Below, one piece after another: positions 27,101 through 39,223 of a stretch of DNA of 64,000 bases (positions are counted from its first letter, which is position 1; every line of letters starts with the position of its first letter). This DNA comes from Cymbidium sinense (Eukaryota > Streptophyta > Magnoliopsida > Asparagales > Orchidaceae). The notes beneath the pieces were generated by a model, which saw nothing but the letters and a program-made list of their open reading frames with translations, ran no database searches and was not told the DNA's origin. Where the stretch lies: contig CM038216.1 in assembly GCA_021442155.1 (NCBI GenBank), positions 89,066,945-89,130,944 of the forward strand, written 5' to 3'. Both the position numbers and the translations under genes were made by a program.

Positions 27101-28059
27101 TTAAATAAAATAAAAACTAATCCTAAAATAAAAATAAAATAAAGCAAAACTAAAATATATTAAAAATTAAATAAAAACCTAAACCTACAAATACCTAAAA
27201 ATATAACCTAAAAATAAATAAAACATAGGACCTAAACTTTATAATAAAAAAAACCTAAAGCTTAGAAAAAAAATAGAATATAGCTAAACCTAAACTAAAA
27301 TAAATAAAATCTAAACCCAAACCTAAAATAAACTAAACCTATACCTAAGACTAAAATAAATAAAATAAAATAAACTTAAAATAAACCTAAGCCTAAACTA
27401 AAAAATAAAACCTAAAAAAATGAAAAGTAAAAACCTAAAACCTAAACCTAAGAAAATAAAATAAAAACCTAAACTTAAAAGTAAATATAAAAAATAAAAA
27501 CTAAACCTAAAAAAAATAAAATAAAATAAAATAAAACTAAACTAAAAAAACCTAAATAAAAAACCTAAACTAAAATAAATAAAATTAAATAAATAAAAAA
27601 TTAAACAAAATAAACCTAGATAAAATAAATAATAAAAGAAACTAAAATAAATAAAAATAAACTACATAAACTAAATAAACCTAAACTTACCGGGTTTAAT
27701 TTAAAAAAAACCTAAATCCTAAACCCTAAACTTTAAACCTACAACTCCCTCCCAACCCTACCACCCTCCAACCCTAAAACCTAAACCCTAAACACCAAAC
27801 CATAAACCCTAAACTCTAAAACCTAAACTCACCTAAACCCACCTTAAATAAAGCTAAAACCTAAAACATAACAAAATAATATCTAAAATAAAATAAATAA
27901 AGACCTAAAATAATACAAATAAATAAAAGAAATAAAACCTAAACTAAAACCAAAACCTAAACCTAAACCTTAAAAGAGATAAAACTAAACTTAAATAAAA
28001 TAAATAGAGCTAAACTAAAAAGAAAATGCTAAATAAAATAAAAAACTAAACTTAAAATA
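24162..28059 (+). repeat. Composite array between retrocopy 6 and the 3.1 kb duplication
   Basis: No gene is seen. AT-rich blocks are long here (24340-25490, 25830-26600 and 26900-27680). CCCTAAA blocks lie at about 24180-24340, 26640-26740 and 27710-27830. Boxes or box relics lie near 25465, 26615 and 27688. The block 25498-25830 is a scrambled island. The 72-residue hydrophobic open frame on the - strand at 24652-24870 is only the reading of AT-rich repeats. Confidence 0.8.
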
Positions 28060-28790
28060 AAAATAAAATAAACCTAAAATAAATAAAATAAAAACAAAAT
28101 AAAAACCTAAAAAAATAAAAATAAAAATAAACCAAAAATATGAAAAGAAAAATAAAATAAAATAAATAAAAAATAAACTAAATAATCCTAAACCTATAAG
28201 TTTACATAATTTTTTTTAAAAACCCACCCTAAAGATCCTAAACCCCAGATCCTAAACCTACCTAAATGGGTGGACCATAAATCCTAAAACTCTAAAGCTG
28301 CACTGACCCTATAACCGCACATCCTACCAAAAACTAAACCACTTCAAACCTAAACCCTGCCCTAAGCCTAAACTGATCTAAACCCTAAACCCTAAACACT
28401 AAACCCTAGAAACCCTATAAAGCAAACCATAAAGCTAAACCTAAAATAAAAAAAAATATGCCTAAAATAAAATAAATAAAAAAAATAAAATAAATAAAAT
28501 AAATAAAAGAAATAAAACCTAAACTAAAACCTAAACCTAAACCTAAACCTTAAAAGATAATAAACTAAACTTAAATAAAATAAATAGAAACCTAAACTAA
28601 ACTAAAAAAAAATACCTAAATAAAATAAAAATTAAACCTAAAATAATAATAAAATAAACCTAAAATAAAATAAAATAAAAATAAAATATAAACCTATATA
28701 AAATAAAATAAAAAATAAATGTAAAAAAAATAAACTAAAATAAATTAAAATAAACTAAATAATCAGACCTATAAGTTTACAATTTTTAAA
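27840..28790 (+). repeat. Tandem duplication of about 580 bp
   Basis: The stretch at about 27840-28215 is repeated at 28430-28790. The word GAAATAAAACCTAAACTAAA occurs near 27929 and again near 28509. It is followed in both by ACCTTAAAAGA, AATAAATAGA and a closing CCTATAAGTTTACA box (28195 and 28770). Diverged versions of both closing boxes recur at 31472 and 31905, so the pair belongs to the larger 3.1 kb unit. Confidence 0.65.
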
Positions 28791-31320
28791 AAAAAAACAA
28801 CTGTAAAACCATAAACCCCAAATCCTAAACCTACTCTAAACCAGAAACCCTAAAACTAAAACCCACTACACCCTAAACCCTAAAGGTAAAACCTAAAACA
28901 CTAAACCACGAACCTAAAAACCTAAACCTAAACTAAATAAAACCTAAAAAATAAATAAATAAATAAACTGAAACCTCAATAAAATAAAAAAAATAAAATT
29001 AAATTAAAATTTAATCTAAAACCTAAACCTAAACCTAAACTTAAGCTTAAAAATAAAATAATATAAAAAATAGAAATTAAACTAAATAAAATAAATATAA
29101 ATCAAAACTACTAAATAAAATAATCTTAAAAATAAAAAACCTAAATAAAATAAAATCTTAACCTAAAATAAAAATAAAATGAAGCTAAAATAAAATAAAA
29201 TAAAAACTAAATAAAAAAAATAAACATAAAGATAAACCTAAAAATAAAACCTAAAAATAAATAACAAAAACCCAAACGAGAAACTAAAAAAAAAACATAA
29301 ACCTAAAATAAACTAAATAAAATAAACCAAAACCTAAACTAAAATAAACTAAACTAAAGTAAATAAAACCGAAACTTAAACTTAAAATAAACTATACTTA
29401 AACCCCAAACTAAATCAAATAAAATAAACTAAAAATAAACATCAACTTAAACTAAAAAATAAAACCTAAAATAAAAACTTAAAACCTAAACCTAAAAAGA
29501 TAAAATAAAACCTAAACCTAAACCTAAAAATAAAAAATAAAGCTTAAACCTAAAAAAGAAAATAAAAAGGAAACTAAAGTAAATAAAATAAACATAAACC
29601 TAATATATAAACTAAAATAAAAAACCTAAAATAAATGAACTAAACAAAATAAAAAAATAAATATAAATATAAATTAAAAATTAAATAAACTAAAATAAAT
29701 AAAAAATAAACTAAATAAACCTAAACCTACTGGTTTTCTTAATTTTTTTTTAAAAAAACTCTAAACCTTAAACAAGAAACCCTAAAACCTAAGCCCCCAA
29801 ACCTAAACCCTAAACCCTAAACCTAACCAAATGTAACTAAATAAATTAAAAAAGAATTCTAAACCCTTAAAGATAATAAACCTAAACCTAAACTTAAACC
29901 CTAAGAATGGGCATAACCTTAATTGCACGAACATCACTATAAACCACGCTCAGTCCAGATCTGGTGGTGGAGGCGAAAGCAAAGGTGACAGTTATCATAG
30001 TGCTGGTGGGTGATTTGAAGGTGTTGGTGGGATGGAGGTGGTGGTTATGGAGGCACGTGGATCGACGGAGGTTACAACCTTGGTGGTGGTAGTGGGGAGA
30101 AATTGGGGATAAGATGGTCGATCCTTCTACTCGAGAGGCTGGGGTGGTTTTGATGGGAAAACAGAACGAGATCCGATCCCAAAAATGGAAATTTGTCTTT
30201 ATATTAGAGGTAAATCTAGTCATCTATGGTTTTTGATTTGCTCTATGCGTGCTCATTTTTGATTTATGACATCGCTTGTGTCTAAAAAATTTTTGTGTTG
30301 GTTGGTAAAGTCAAAAAGAAGAAATTTTGAATCTGAATTTGTTCTTTGTTAAACAAAAATAAAAACCCTAAATGTATAACTTAAACCCTAAACCCTAAAC
30401 CCTAAACCCTAAAACATTAAACCCTAAAACCTAAACCCCAAACCCTAAACCCTAAACCCTAAAGCCTAAACCCTAACCCCAACCCTAAACTTTAAACCCT
30501 AAACCCTAAACCCTAAACCCTAAAACCTTAAACCATAAATCTTGAACTAACCCTAAACCCTAAACACTAAAAATCATAAACCTTGAAGCCCAAACATTAA
30601 ACCTTAAACCACAAGCCTAAACTAAACTACCTAACTAACCCCACCACACCTAAACCCTAAAACCCTAAAGTCTACCCACCCTAAAACCTAAAGCTAAACC
30701 ACTTAAACCCTCTGACCACCCTAAACCCCAGATCCAAACACTGAGCCATAAACCATACATCCATAAACCTAAATCATTAACCACCATAAACCTAAACTTA
30801 AACTAAACTAAATAAAATCTAAAAAATAAAATAAATAAAACCTAAACCTAAACCTAAAAATAAAATAAATAAAAATAATTAAATAAACTAAATAAATAAA
30901 ATAACCTAAACTAAACTATAAAATAAAATAAACATAAGAATAAAACTAAAAAAATAATAATAATAAATAATCTTATAATAAACCTAGAAAAACTAAAATA
31001 AAAAATAAATAAAAACCTTAATCTAAAAAATAAACCGAAAATAAAACCAATAAATAAATAAAAAAAACCTAAACCCTTGACTAAAAAAAACCTAAACCTA
31101 AAATAAAAATAAATAAACAATATAAAATAAACTTAAACCTAAACTAAAATAAACTAAACTAAAAATACTAAAACCTAAACATAAACCTAAAATAAACTAA
31201 ACCTAAACACTAAACTAAATAAAAGAAAATAAATAAAAAATAAACTTAAACCTAAATTAAAAAAAATGAAACTTAAAAATAAACATAAAATAAAACCCCA
31301 AAACCTAAAATAAATAAAAC
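28060..31320 (+). repeat. Tandem unit D1 of a 3.1-3.3 kb duplication
   Basis: D1 and D2 (31321-34340) run in parallel. Anchor pairs are 28195/31472 and 28770/31905 (boxes), 29040/32142 (CTTAAGCTTAAAAAT), 29725/32795 (box), 29903/32968 (retrocopies 7 and 8) and 30969/34023 (AATCTTATAATA). Offsets fall from about 3.28 to 3.05 kb. A private difference is the scrambled island at 30590-30790. No gene other than the retrocopy lies in it. Confidence 0.75.
29903..30358 (+). pseudogene. Glycine-rich RNA-binding protein retrocopy 7 (deletions and stop)
   Basis: It starts at AAG 29903; the RRM end is NLNCTNITINHAQSRS. The tail opens GGGGESKGDSYHS and meets TGA soon afterwards. A deletion removes the segment between the GGYGG and GGYGG repeats that other copies carry near their middle. 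The 3' UTR is preserved to GAAATTTTGAATCTG, and the tail reads TTAAACAAAAA in place of a pure A run. That change is shared with copy 8, which supports their common origin by the 3.1 kb duplication. Confidence 0.82.
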
Positions 31321-34300
31321 CAAAACTAAAAATAAAATAAACCTAAAATAAAATAAAATAAAAACAAAATAAAAACCATAAAAAAAATAAAATTAAAAAT
31401 AAACAAAAAAATGAAAAATAAAATAAACTAAAATAAATAAAAAATAAACTAAGTAATCCTAAACCTATAACTTTACATAATTTAAAAAACCCTGACCCAG
31501 GCTAAACTGACCTAAAAACTAAGTCCAATAGCCTAAAATGACTAAATCCTAAACCCAAAACCCTCACTACCCTAAACCCACTGCCCTAAATACACCCACC
31601 TTAAACTTGGGCCAAACCCAAAACTAAACCTGACCCTAAACCTAAATGCAAACCCTCCCACTCTAAACTTTAAACAAACCCTAAACCCTAAAACCAGCTA
31701 AACCTAAACCATAATAAAATAATGCTATAATAAAATAAATAAAAGACTAAACCAAAATAAAATAAAATATAAACTAAATCTAAAAATAAAACTAAACCTA
31801 AAATAAAATAAAAAATAAATAAACTTACATAAAATAAGAAATAAAAAAACATAAAAAAAATAAACTAAAATAAATAAAATAAACTAAATAATCCTAAACT
31901 ATGTTTACATAATTTTTTAAAAAAACCCTCAGTGAGCCATAAATACCAACTAAACCTACAACCAGCCAAATCTACTAAAACGCACTACCCTAAACCCTAA
32001 ATATTTAAAAACCTAAACCAAAACTAAATAAAACCTAATAAATAACTAAAAAAATAAACTGAAACTTAAATAAAATAAAAGAATAAAATAAAATTAAAAC
32101 CTAAACTAAAACTAAAACCTAAACCTAAACCTAAACCGAAACTTAAGCTTAAAAATGAAATAATATAAAAAATAGAAATTAAACTAAAATAAAATAAATA
32201 TAAATCTAAACTAAACTAATAAAATAAAATAAACTTAAAAATTAAAAACCTAAATAAAATAAAAACTAAACATAAAATAAAAATAAAATTAAACTAAAAT
32301 TAACTAAAATAAAAACTAAATAAAAACCTAAACCTAAAGATAAACCTAAAAATAAAACCTAAAAATAAATAACAAAAACCCAAACCAGAAACTAAAAAAA
32401 AAACTTAAACCTGAATTAAATAAAATAAAATAAACCAAAACCTAAACTAAAATAAACTAAACTAAAATAAATAAAACCTAAACATAAACCTAAAATAAAC
32501 TAAACTTAAACCCCAAACTAAATAAAATAAAATAAACTAAAAAAAAATCCTCAACTTAAACTAAAAAAAAACCTAAAAATAAACCTAAAATAAAAACCTA
32601 AAACCTAAACCTAAAAAAATAAATAAAAAGAAAACTAAAGTAAAAAAATAAACATAAACCTAATATATAAACAAAAATAAAAAAACTAAAATATTTGAAC
32701 TAAACTAAATAAAAATAAAAAAATAAACATAAATAAAAATTAAAAATTAGATGAACTAAAATAAATAAAAAATAAATAAAATAAACTTAAACATACAGGT
32801 TCTCTTAATTTTTTTAAAAAAACTCTAAACCTTAAACAAGAAACCCTAAATCCTAAGCCCCCAATCCTAAACCCTAAACCCTAAACCTAACCTAATGTAA
32901 CTAAATAAATTAAAAAAGAATTCTAAACCCTTAAACATAATAAACCAAAAACCTAAACTTAAACCATAAGAATGGGCATAACCTTGATGGCACGAACATC
33001 ACTGTCAACCAGATTTGGTGGTGGAGGCAGTGACAATTTGTAGTCTTTGGTGGCGTCGAAGGTGTTGGTGGGATGGAGGTGGTGGTTATGGAGGCACATG
33101 GATCGACGGAGGTTACAACCTTGGTGATGGTAGTGGGGAGAGATTCAGGATAAGATGGTCGATCCTACTACTAGAGAGGTTGGGGTGGTTTTGATGGGAA
33201 CTAGACAACCTGAAGAACGCCCGATCCGATTTGCTGCATATGGAACTTTATCTTTATAGTAGAGGTAAATCTAGTCATCTACGATTTTTGATTTGCTCTA
33301 TGCGTGCTCATTTTTTATCTATGCTAGCGCTTGTGTCTTAGAAAATTTTATGTTTGTTTGTAAAATCAAAAATAAGAAATGTTGAATCTGAATTTATTAT
33401 CTGTTAAACAAAAACAATAACTCTAAACCCTAACTGTAAAACTTAAACCCTAAATAATAAACCCTAAAACCTTAAACCCTAAACCCTAAACCCTAAACCC
33501 TAAAACCTAAACCCCAAACCCTAAACCATAAACCCTAAAGCCTAAACCCTAAACCCACTGACTAACCCAAACCCTAAACCCTAAACCACTAAAACCCTAA
33601 ACCATAAACCTTGAACTAACTAAATCCTAAACCCTAAGCACTAAAATCTTAAAGCTTGAGCTAAACCACCACCTAAACCATAAACCTAAACCACTCAAAT
33701 CTAAACCCTAAACCCCAACTGAGCCTAAAACCCACTATACCCTAACCCTAAACCCACCCTAAACCCTAAACCCTCCTAAACCATAAACCATAAACCCTAA
33801 ACTATTAACCTTAAACCCTAATAACCTAAAAACTTAAACTTAACCTAAATAAAATCTAAAAATAAAAATAAATAAAAAAACCTAAACCTAAACCTAAACC
33901 TAAAAATAAAATAAAATAAACTAATTAAAATAAACTAAATAAAATAAATAAAAACCTAAACTAAACTACCAAAAATATAATAAACTTAAGAAGAAAAAAT
34001 AAACATAAAATAAGAATAAAATAATCTTATAATAGACATAGAAATAACTAAAATAAAAAATAAATAAAAACCTAAATAAAAATAAATAAACCTTAAATAA
34101 AACTTATAAATAAATAAAAAATAAAACCTAAACCCTAGACTAAAAAAAACCAACCTAAACATAAACTAAAATAAACTAAACTAAAATAAATAAAACCTAA
34201 ACTTAAACCTAAATAAACTAAACCTAAACTATAAAAGAAAATAAATAAAGAATAAACCTAAACTAAATTAAAAGAAATAAAACCTAAAAATAAACATAAA

Positions 34301-34340
34301 ATAAAACCTTAAAACCTAAAATAAAAAAAAAACCTAAAAT
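31321..34340 (+). repeat. Tandem unit D2
   Basis: This is the second copy of the unit at 28060-31320, with retrocopy 8 in the place of retrocopy 7. The leader before both retrocopies carries the same private change, AAGAATTC after the A run (near 29850 and 32916). A scrambled island at 31490-31700 lies in its first part and another at 33540-33780. Confidence 0.75.
32968..33415 (+). pseudogene. Glycine-rich RNA-binding protein retrocopy 8 (internal deletion)
   Basis: It starts at AAG 32968 with NLDGTNITVNQ, then loses the AQSRS segment and passes into a scrambled glycine stretch (near 33012-33060, with an in-frame TAG). The tail from GGWRWWLWRH-type frames can be followed only by nucleotide match to copy 7. 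The 3' UTR is kept, ending GAAATGTTGAATCTG and TTAAACAAAAA. It is non-functional. Confidence 0.8.
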
Positions 34341-36759
34341 AAAAATAAAAAAAAACCTAAACCTAAATATAATAAAAAAAATAAAATAAAATAAAAACAT
34401 AAACTAGAACCTAAACCTAAACCTAAACCAAAAAAATAAAATAAAATAAAAAATCAAAACTAAACTAAAATAAAATAAATAAAAACCTAAACTAAACAAA
34501 AAAGAAACCTCCTAAATAAAATAAAATAAAAACTAAAGCTAAAATAAAAATGGAATACACTTAAAATAAAATAAAATAAAAACTAAATAAAAACCTAAAC
34601 CTAGAAAATAAAACTTAAAAATAAATAAAAATAAAATTTAAACCCTAAACTAAAAAAAAACCTAAATCTAAAATAGGAATAAAATAAACCAAAACCTAAG
34701 CTAAAATAAATAAAACTAAAATAAATAAAACCTAAATTTAAACCTAAAATAAACTAAACCTAATCCTAAACTTAAACTAAATAAAATATAATAAACTAAA
34801 AATAAACCTAAACCTAAACTAAAAAATAGAACCTAAAAATAAATTTAAAATGAAAACTTAAAAGCTAAACCTAAGAAAATAAAATAAATACCTAAACCTA
34901 AACATAAAAATAAAAATAAAACCTAAACCTAAAAAATAAAATAAAAATAAAACTAAAGAAAAAAATAAACATAAACTTAAACCTAAACCTAGAAAATAAA
35001 TTAAAATAAAAACCTAAACTAAAATAATTAAACCATAATTAAATAAACTAAACTAAACCAAACCAAAATACAAAATAAAATAAAATAAAATAAATAAAAA
35101 ACTAAATACAGCTAAACCTTCCAGTTCACTTAATTTTAAAAAAATTAAAAAAATAAAAAAACCCCTACCTCTAAACCCTAAAACTAACCCTAAACTTGCA
35201 ACCCTAAACCCTAAACCCTAAACCCTAAAACTAACCCTAAACCCTAAAACCTAAACAAACAACCCTAAACCTAAAACACTAAATGCTAAACCATAAATTA
35301 AAAAAAATTAAAAATAAAATAAAAAAACCCTTACCTTAACCCTAAACCTTAATCCCTTAACCTACAACCCTAAACCTTAAACCTTAAATCCTAAACCCTA
35401 AACCCTAAACCCTAACCTTAAAACCCTAAACCATAAATCCTAAAACCTCCAAACCTAAAGTGTAAACCCTAAACCAAAAACCCTAAGCCCCAAACCTTAG
35501 ACCCTAAACCCTAAACCCTAAATTGTAAAAACCTAAAAACCTAAACCTAAACTAATTAAATTAAAATAAAATAAATAAAAACCTAAATTAAACTAAAAAA
35601 TAAAATAAACCTAAAAATGAAAAAACCTAAATAAAATAAAAACGAAATTTAAAATGAAATTAAAATAAACCTAAAATAAAATAAAATAAAAATTGAGTAA
35701 ATACATAAACCTAAAAAAAACCTAAAAATAATAAAAAATAAAATAAAATAAAAACATAAACTACAACCTAAACTTGAACCTAAACCCAAAAAGAAAAAAA
35801 ATAGAAACCAATAAAAACTAAAGCAAAATAAATAAATAAAAACCTAAACTAAACAAAAAAAAACCTAAATAAAATAAAAGTTAAACTAAAATAAAAATAA
35901 AATTAACATAAAATAAAATAAAAACTAAATAAAAACCTAAGCCTAGTAAATAACCCTAATAGTAAAACTTAAAAATAAATAAAAAATAAAGTCTAAACCC
36001 TAAACTAAAATAAAACCTAAACTAAAAATAAATATAAAATATACTAAATAAAATAAACCTAAACTTAAAGTAAACTAAACCTAAACCTAAACCTAATCTA
36101 AATAAAATAAAATAAACTAAAAATAAACCTAAACCTGAACTAAAAAATAAAACCAAAAAATAAACCTAAAATAAATACTAAAAGTTCAACCTAAAAAATA
36201 AAATGAAATCCTAAACCTAAACCTAAAAATAAAAAATAAAACCTAAACCTAAAAGAAATAATAACAAATAAAACTCAGCTAAAATGTGAACATAAACATA
36301 AACCTAAAAAATAAACTAAAGTAAAATACCTAAACTAATTAAAAATAAAAATTGAATCTAAATAAAAAGAAAAAATAAAGTAAACTGAAATAAATAATAA
36401 ATAAACTAAATATATCAAATAAACTTAAACCCATCAATTTACTTAATTAAAAAAAAACCTTAAACCTTAAACCCTAAACCTACAACCCTATACCCTAAAC
36501 CCTAAACCCTAAAAAACCTTAAACCCTAAACTCTAAACCCTAAAAACTTCAAAACCTAAACATGAAACCCTTACCCTAAACCCTAAACCCTAAAAGCGTA
36601 AACCCTAAAACCTTAAACCTTAAACCCTAAACCCTAAACCCTAAACCCTAAACCTAAACCCTAAACCCTAAACCCTAAACCCTAAACCCAAAAAATTAAA
36701 CCTAAACCTAAGGTAACTAAAAAAATTTAAAAAATAAAACCAAACCTTAAAGCCTAATA
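34341..36759 (+). repeat. Composite array between unit D2 and retrocopy 9
   Basis: No gene is seen. AT-rich blocks run at 34341-35110 and 35540-36420. CCCTAAA blocks lie at 35160-35540 and 36455-36700; the second is one of the most regular in the window, with several perfect CCCTAAA units near 36600-36690. Boxes lie near 35118 and at 36421-36450. Confidence 0.8.
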
Positions 36760-37224
36760 AAACATCACAGTCAACCAAGCTTAGTCTAGATTTGGTGGTG
36801 GAGGCAAAGGCAGAGGTGGCAATTATCACAGTGGTTTTGGGGGATCTAGAGGTGCTAGTGGATATGGAGGTGGTGGTCGGAGTAGTCGTGGTTATGGAGG
36901 CAGGAGGATCGATGGAGGTTACAGTCGTGGTGGTGGCAGAGGGAGAGATCCGAGATATGATGGTGGATCCCACTACTCAAGAGCTTAGGTTATTTCTGAT
37001 GGGAACTGGAGAAATTGAAGAACGATGGATCCGACCTACTGCTTATTGAATTGTGACTTTACAATAGAGACAGTTCTAGTTATCTAGGGTTTTTGATTTA
37101 CTCTATGCATGCTCATTTTTGATCTATGTTGCCACTTGTGCCTTAGAAAACTTGTTGTGCTACTTGGATAATGAAATAAAAAAAAGAAATGTTCAATCTA
37201 AATTTGTTCTCTATTAAAGAAAAA
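36760..37224 (+). pseudogene. Glycine-rich RNA-binding protein retrocopy 9 (start lost, stops)
   Basis: The AAGAATGGGCAAAACC start of the other copies is missing, and the match begins at AACATCACAGTCAACCAAGC (NITVNQA). TAG follows at the AQSRS position. The tail is otherwise long and clear (GGGGKGRGGNYHSGFGGSR, GGGRGRDPRYDGGS), then TAG after SRA, ending GNWRN and a TGA. The 3' UTR ends CTATTAAAGAAAAA at about 37224. That altered tail is shared with retrocopy 12, and both are followed 55-65 bp later by the same LINE fragment. Confidence 0.83.
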
Positions 37225-37280
37225 CTAAAAACCCTAAACCCTAAACTAAAGCCTGAACCTTAAACCTAAAACCAAATACT

Positions 37281-38380
37281 GACAATTTGCTAGAGCCTTT
37301 TGCTATGTTGGTTGAACCTTTGTTGATCATTTTGAATGGGACTTTTTGGCTTTTATTTGTTGGTGGCTACCTTTGGTCCCCTTTTGTGTGGTTGTTTTTT
37401 CTTTTGGTGATTTACACTGGCTGTAGCTTATGTTTCCTTCAGTTGATGGTTTCATTTCTGAGTTATTTAGTCATTTATGGTTGCACACCCTGGTTTGGCT
37501 TGGTGACTGCTTATTGTTGGGACTTTGGCTTGAAGGCTCCTATATTGGTTTTGTTGGTTATTTCTCAATTAATTGGCATTGGTCTGGTGCTTGTTGATGG
37601 TTGGTTTTAGTTTTCCCTAGTTTAAAGCTTGGATGGGTATTTGGTTAATGGCTGTTGTTGGTGTTCTGACTCTGTTCTAGCCTTTCTCGTTATTGTGATT
37701 AGTCTGTTGTGGTTTTTGTTTGGTGGTTTAGTTGCTAGCTGGTTGCTGATCGGTTGCTTTTTGTTTAATGGTGATGGATCTAGAATTCTATGGACTGTTG
37801 GGTTTTGATGTTTACTTATATCAAGTATGCTGGCTTTGATGTTACTCATGTCTTCTCTATGGTTGGTAGCATTAGATATGATTGTAACCATTATTTATGA
37901 AGTTTGGATGCTCATATGTATTGTTTCCCCTTGAGATGATCCTAAATAAGCTTGAGTATTTTCTTTCTAAGCTCTCTCCTTTTCCTCTCTTTATCCTTAT
38001 CATTTTTAGCTATGACTTTTTCCTTTGTAGTGTTTTCCAGATTTTTTTACAAGTTGGAACTTTATAGAGGGAATGGTTGTTGCTAAGTCAACCCAAGTGA
38101 TGTTGCTATGGATATTGCTTATCCTGCTATTTCAAATGAATCATGAACTACTACTGGCTCATCGTTTTACTATTTTTAGGATTTGTTTATCTTACTCTAT
38201 GCATTTTTCTCTTATGCCTTTTAGGCATTGTATTTTCTTTTCTTTTCTTTTCTAATGATGGGGTTTATCTCTATAGATTTATTGTAGCTCTAAGACCAGT
38301 AGAATTTTAGAGCTTTACCCCTTTTAATGACATTGTATCTTTTCCTTTTATGGTAACAAAATTCTAACTTTACAAAAAAA
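37281..38380 (+). mobile_element. LINE 3'-end fragment a (5'-truncated)
   Basis: This T- and G-rich stretch of about 1.1 kb interrupts the array and ends in an A run (38373-38380). Two modules tie it to the 3' UTRs of the long LINEs: AGTTTGGATGCTCATA at about 37901, and a closing ACCCCTTTTAATGACATTG with a damaged signal (GGTAACAAAATTCT) at about 38350. No coding domain remains. Open frames at 37287-37610 and 38073-38255 give only hydrophobic residues of no known family and have no counterpart in the other elements. The same left junction (CTAGAGCCTTTTG) recurs at about 63864. Confidence 0.8.
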
Positions 38381-38794
38381 TACCCTAAACCCTAAACCTA
38401 AACCTTAAATAACCCTAAACACTAAAACCTTAAACCCTAAACCCTAAACCCTAAACCCAAACCCTAAATCCTAAACCCTAAACATAAAACCCAAAAACCT
38501 AAACCCTAAACTCTAAAATCCTAAACCTTAAACCCTAAACCTTAAACTAACCCTAAACCGAAAAGCCTAAACATTAAACCCTAAATGCTAAACCATAAAC
38601 CTTAACCCTAAACCTTGAACCCTAAACAATAAAACCTAAAATCCTAAACCCCTAACCCTAAACCCTAAACACAAAACTCTAACCCTAAACACTAAACCCT
38701 AAACCCTAAACCTTAAACCTAAAGTAACTAAATGATTTAAGAAAATAAACATAAACCTTAAAACCTAATAAACCTAAACCAAAACCTAAACCTT
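38381..38794 (+). repeat. CCCTAAA block and retrocopy leader
   Basis: This is one of the least degenerate CCCTAAA stretches in the window. It passes into the leader AAAGTAACTAAATGATTT near 38719, just before retrocopy 10. Nothing else is seen in it. Confidence 0.8.
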
Positions 38795-39223
38795 AAGAAT
38801 TGAAAAAACTTTAATGGTAGGAACATCACCATCAACCGGGTGGTCAGATCCCTGATGCGAGTTGCAATTACTATAGTGGTGGTGGGGGATTTGGAGGTAC
38901 TAGAAGTTATGGGAGGAGTGACAGAGGTTACAACCATGGTAGTGGTGGAGGGAGAGATCGGGGATATGATGGAGGATCCCCCTCAAGAGGCGGGTGGTTT
39001 AGGAACTAGAGAAATTGAAGAATGATAGATCCGATCTGCTACTTATGGAACTGTCTCTTTATAATAGAGATGGTTTTAGTTATCCAGGGCTTTTGATTTT
39101 CTCGAAGCATGCTCATTTTTTATCTGTCATCGCTTGTGTCTTAGAAAACTTGGTGTGTTACTTGGTTGATGAAATAGAAATGAAGAAATGTTGAATCAAA
39201 ATTTGTTCTTTATTAAAAAAAAC
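38795..39223 (+). pseudogene. Glycine-rich RNA-binding protein retrocopy 10 (deletions)
   Basis: It starts AAGAATTGA, so a stop stands at the third codon. The RRM end is still readable (NFNGRNITIN). The AQSRS part and the first glycine block are shortened, and the tail is carried on in another frame. The glycine-rich nucleotide pattern, GGAGGGAGAGATCGGGG and a short 3' part (GGATCCCC) remain. The 3' UTR and poly(A) (about 39214-39223) are intact in outline. Confidence 0.8.

Noticed and set aside
37287..37610. Hydrophobic frame of 107 codons
   Set aside because: It lies in a 5'-truncated LINE 3' UTR; the homologous stretch at 63870 has indels that break it.
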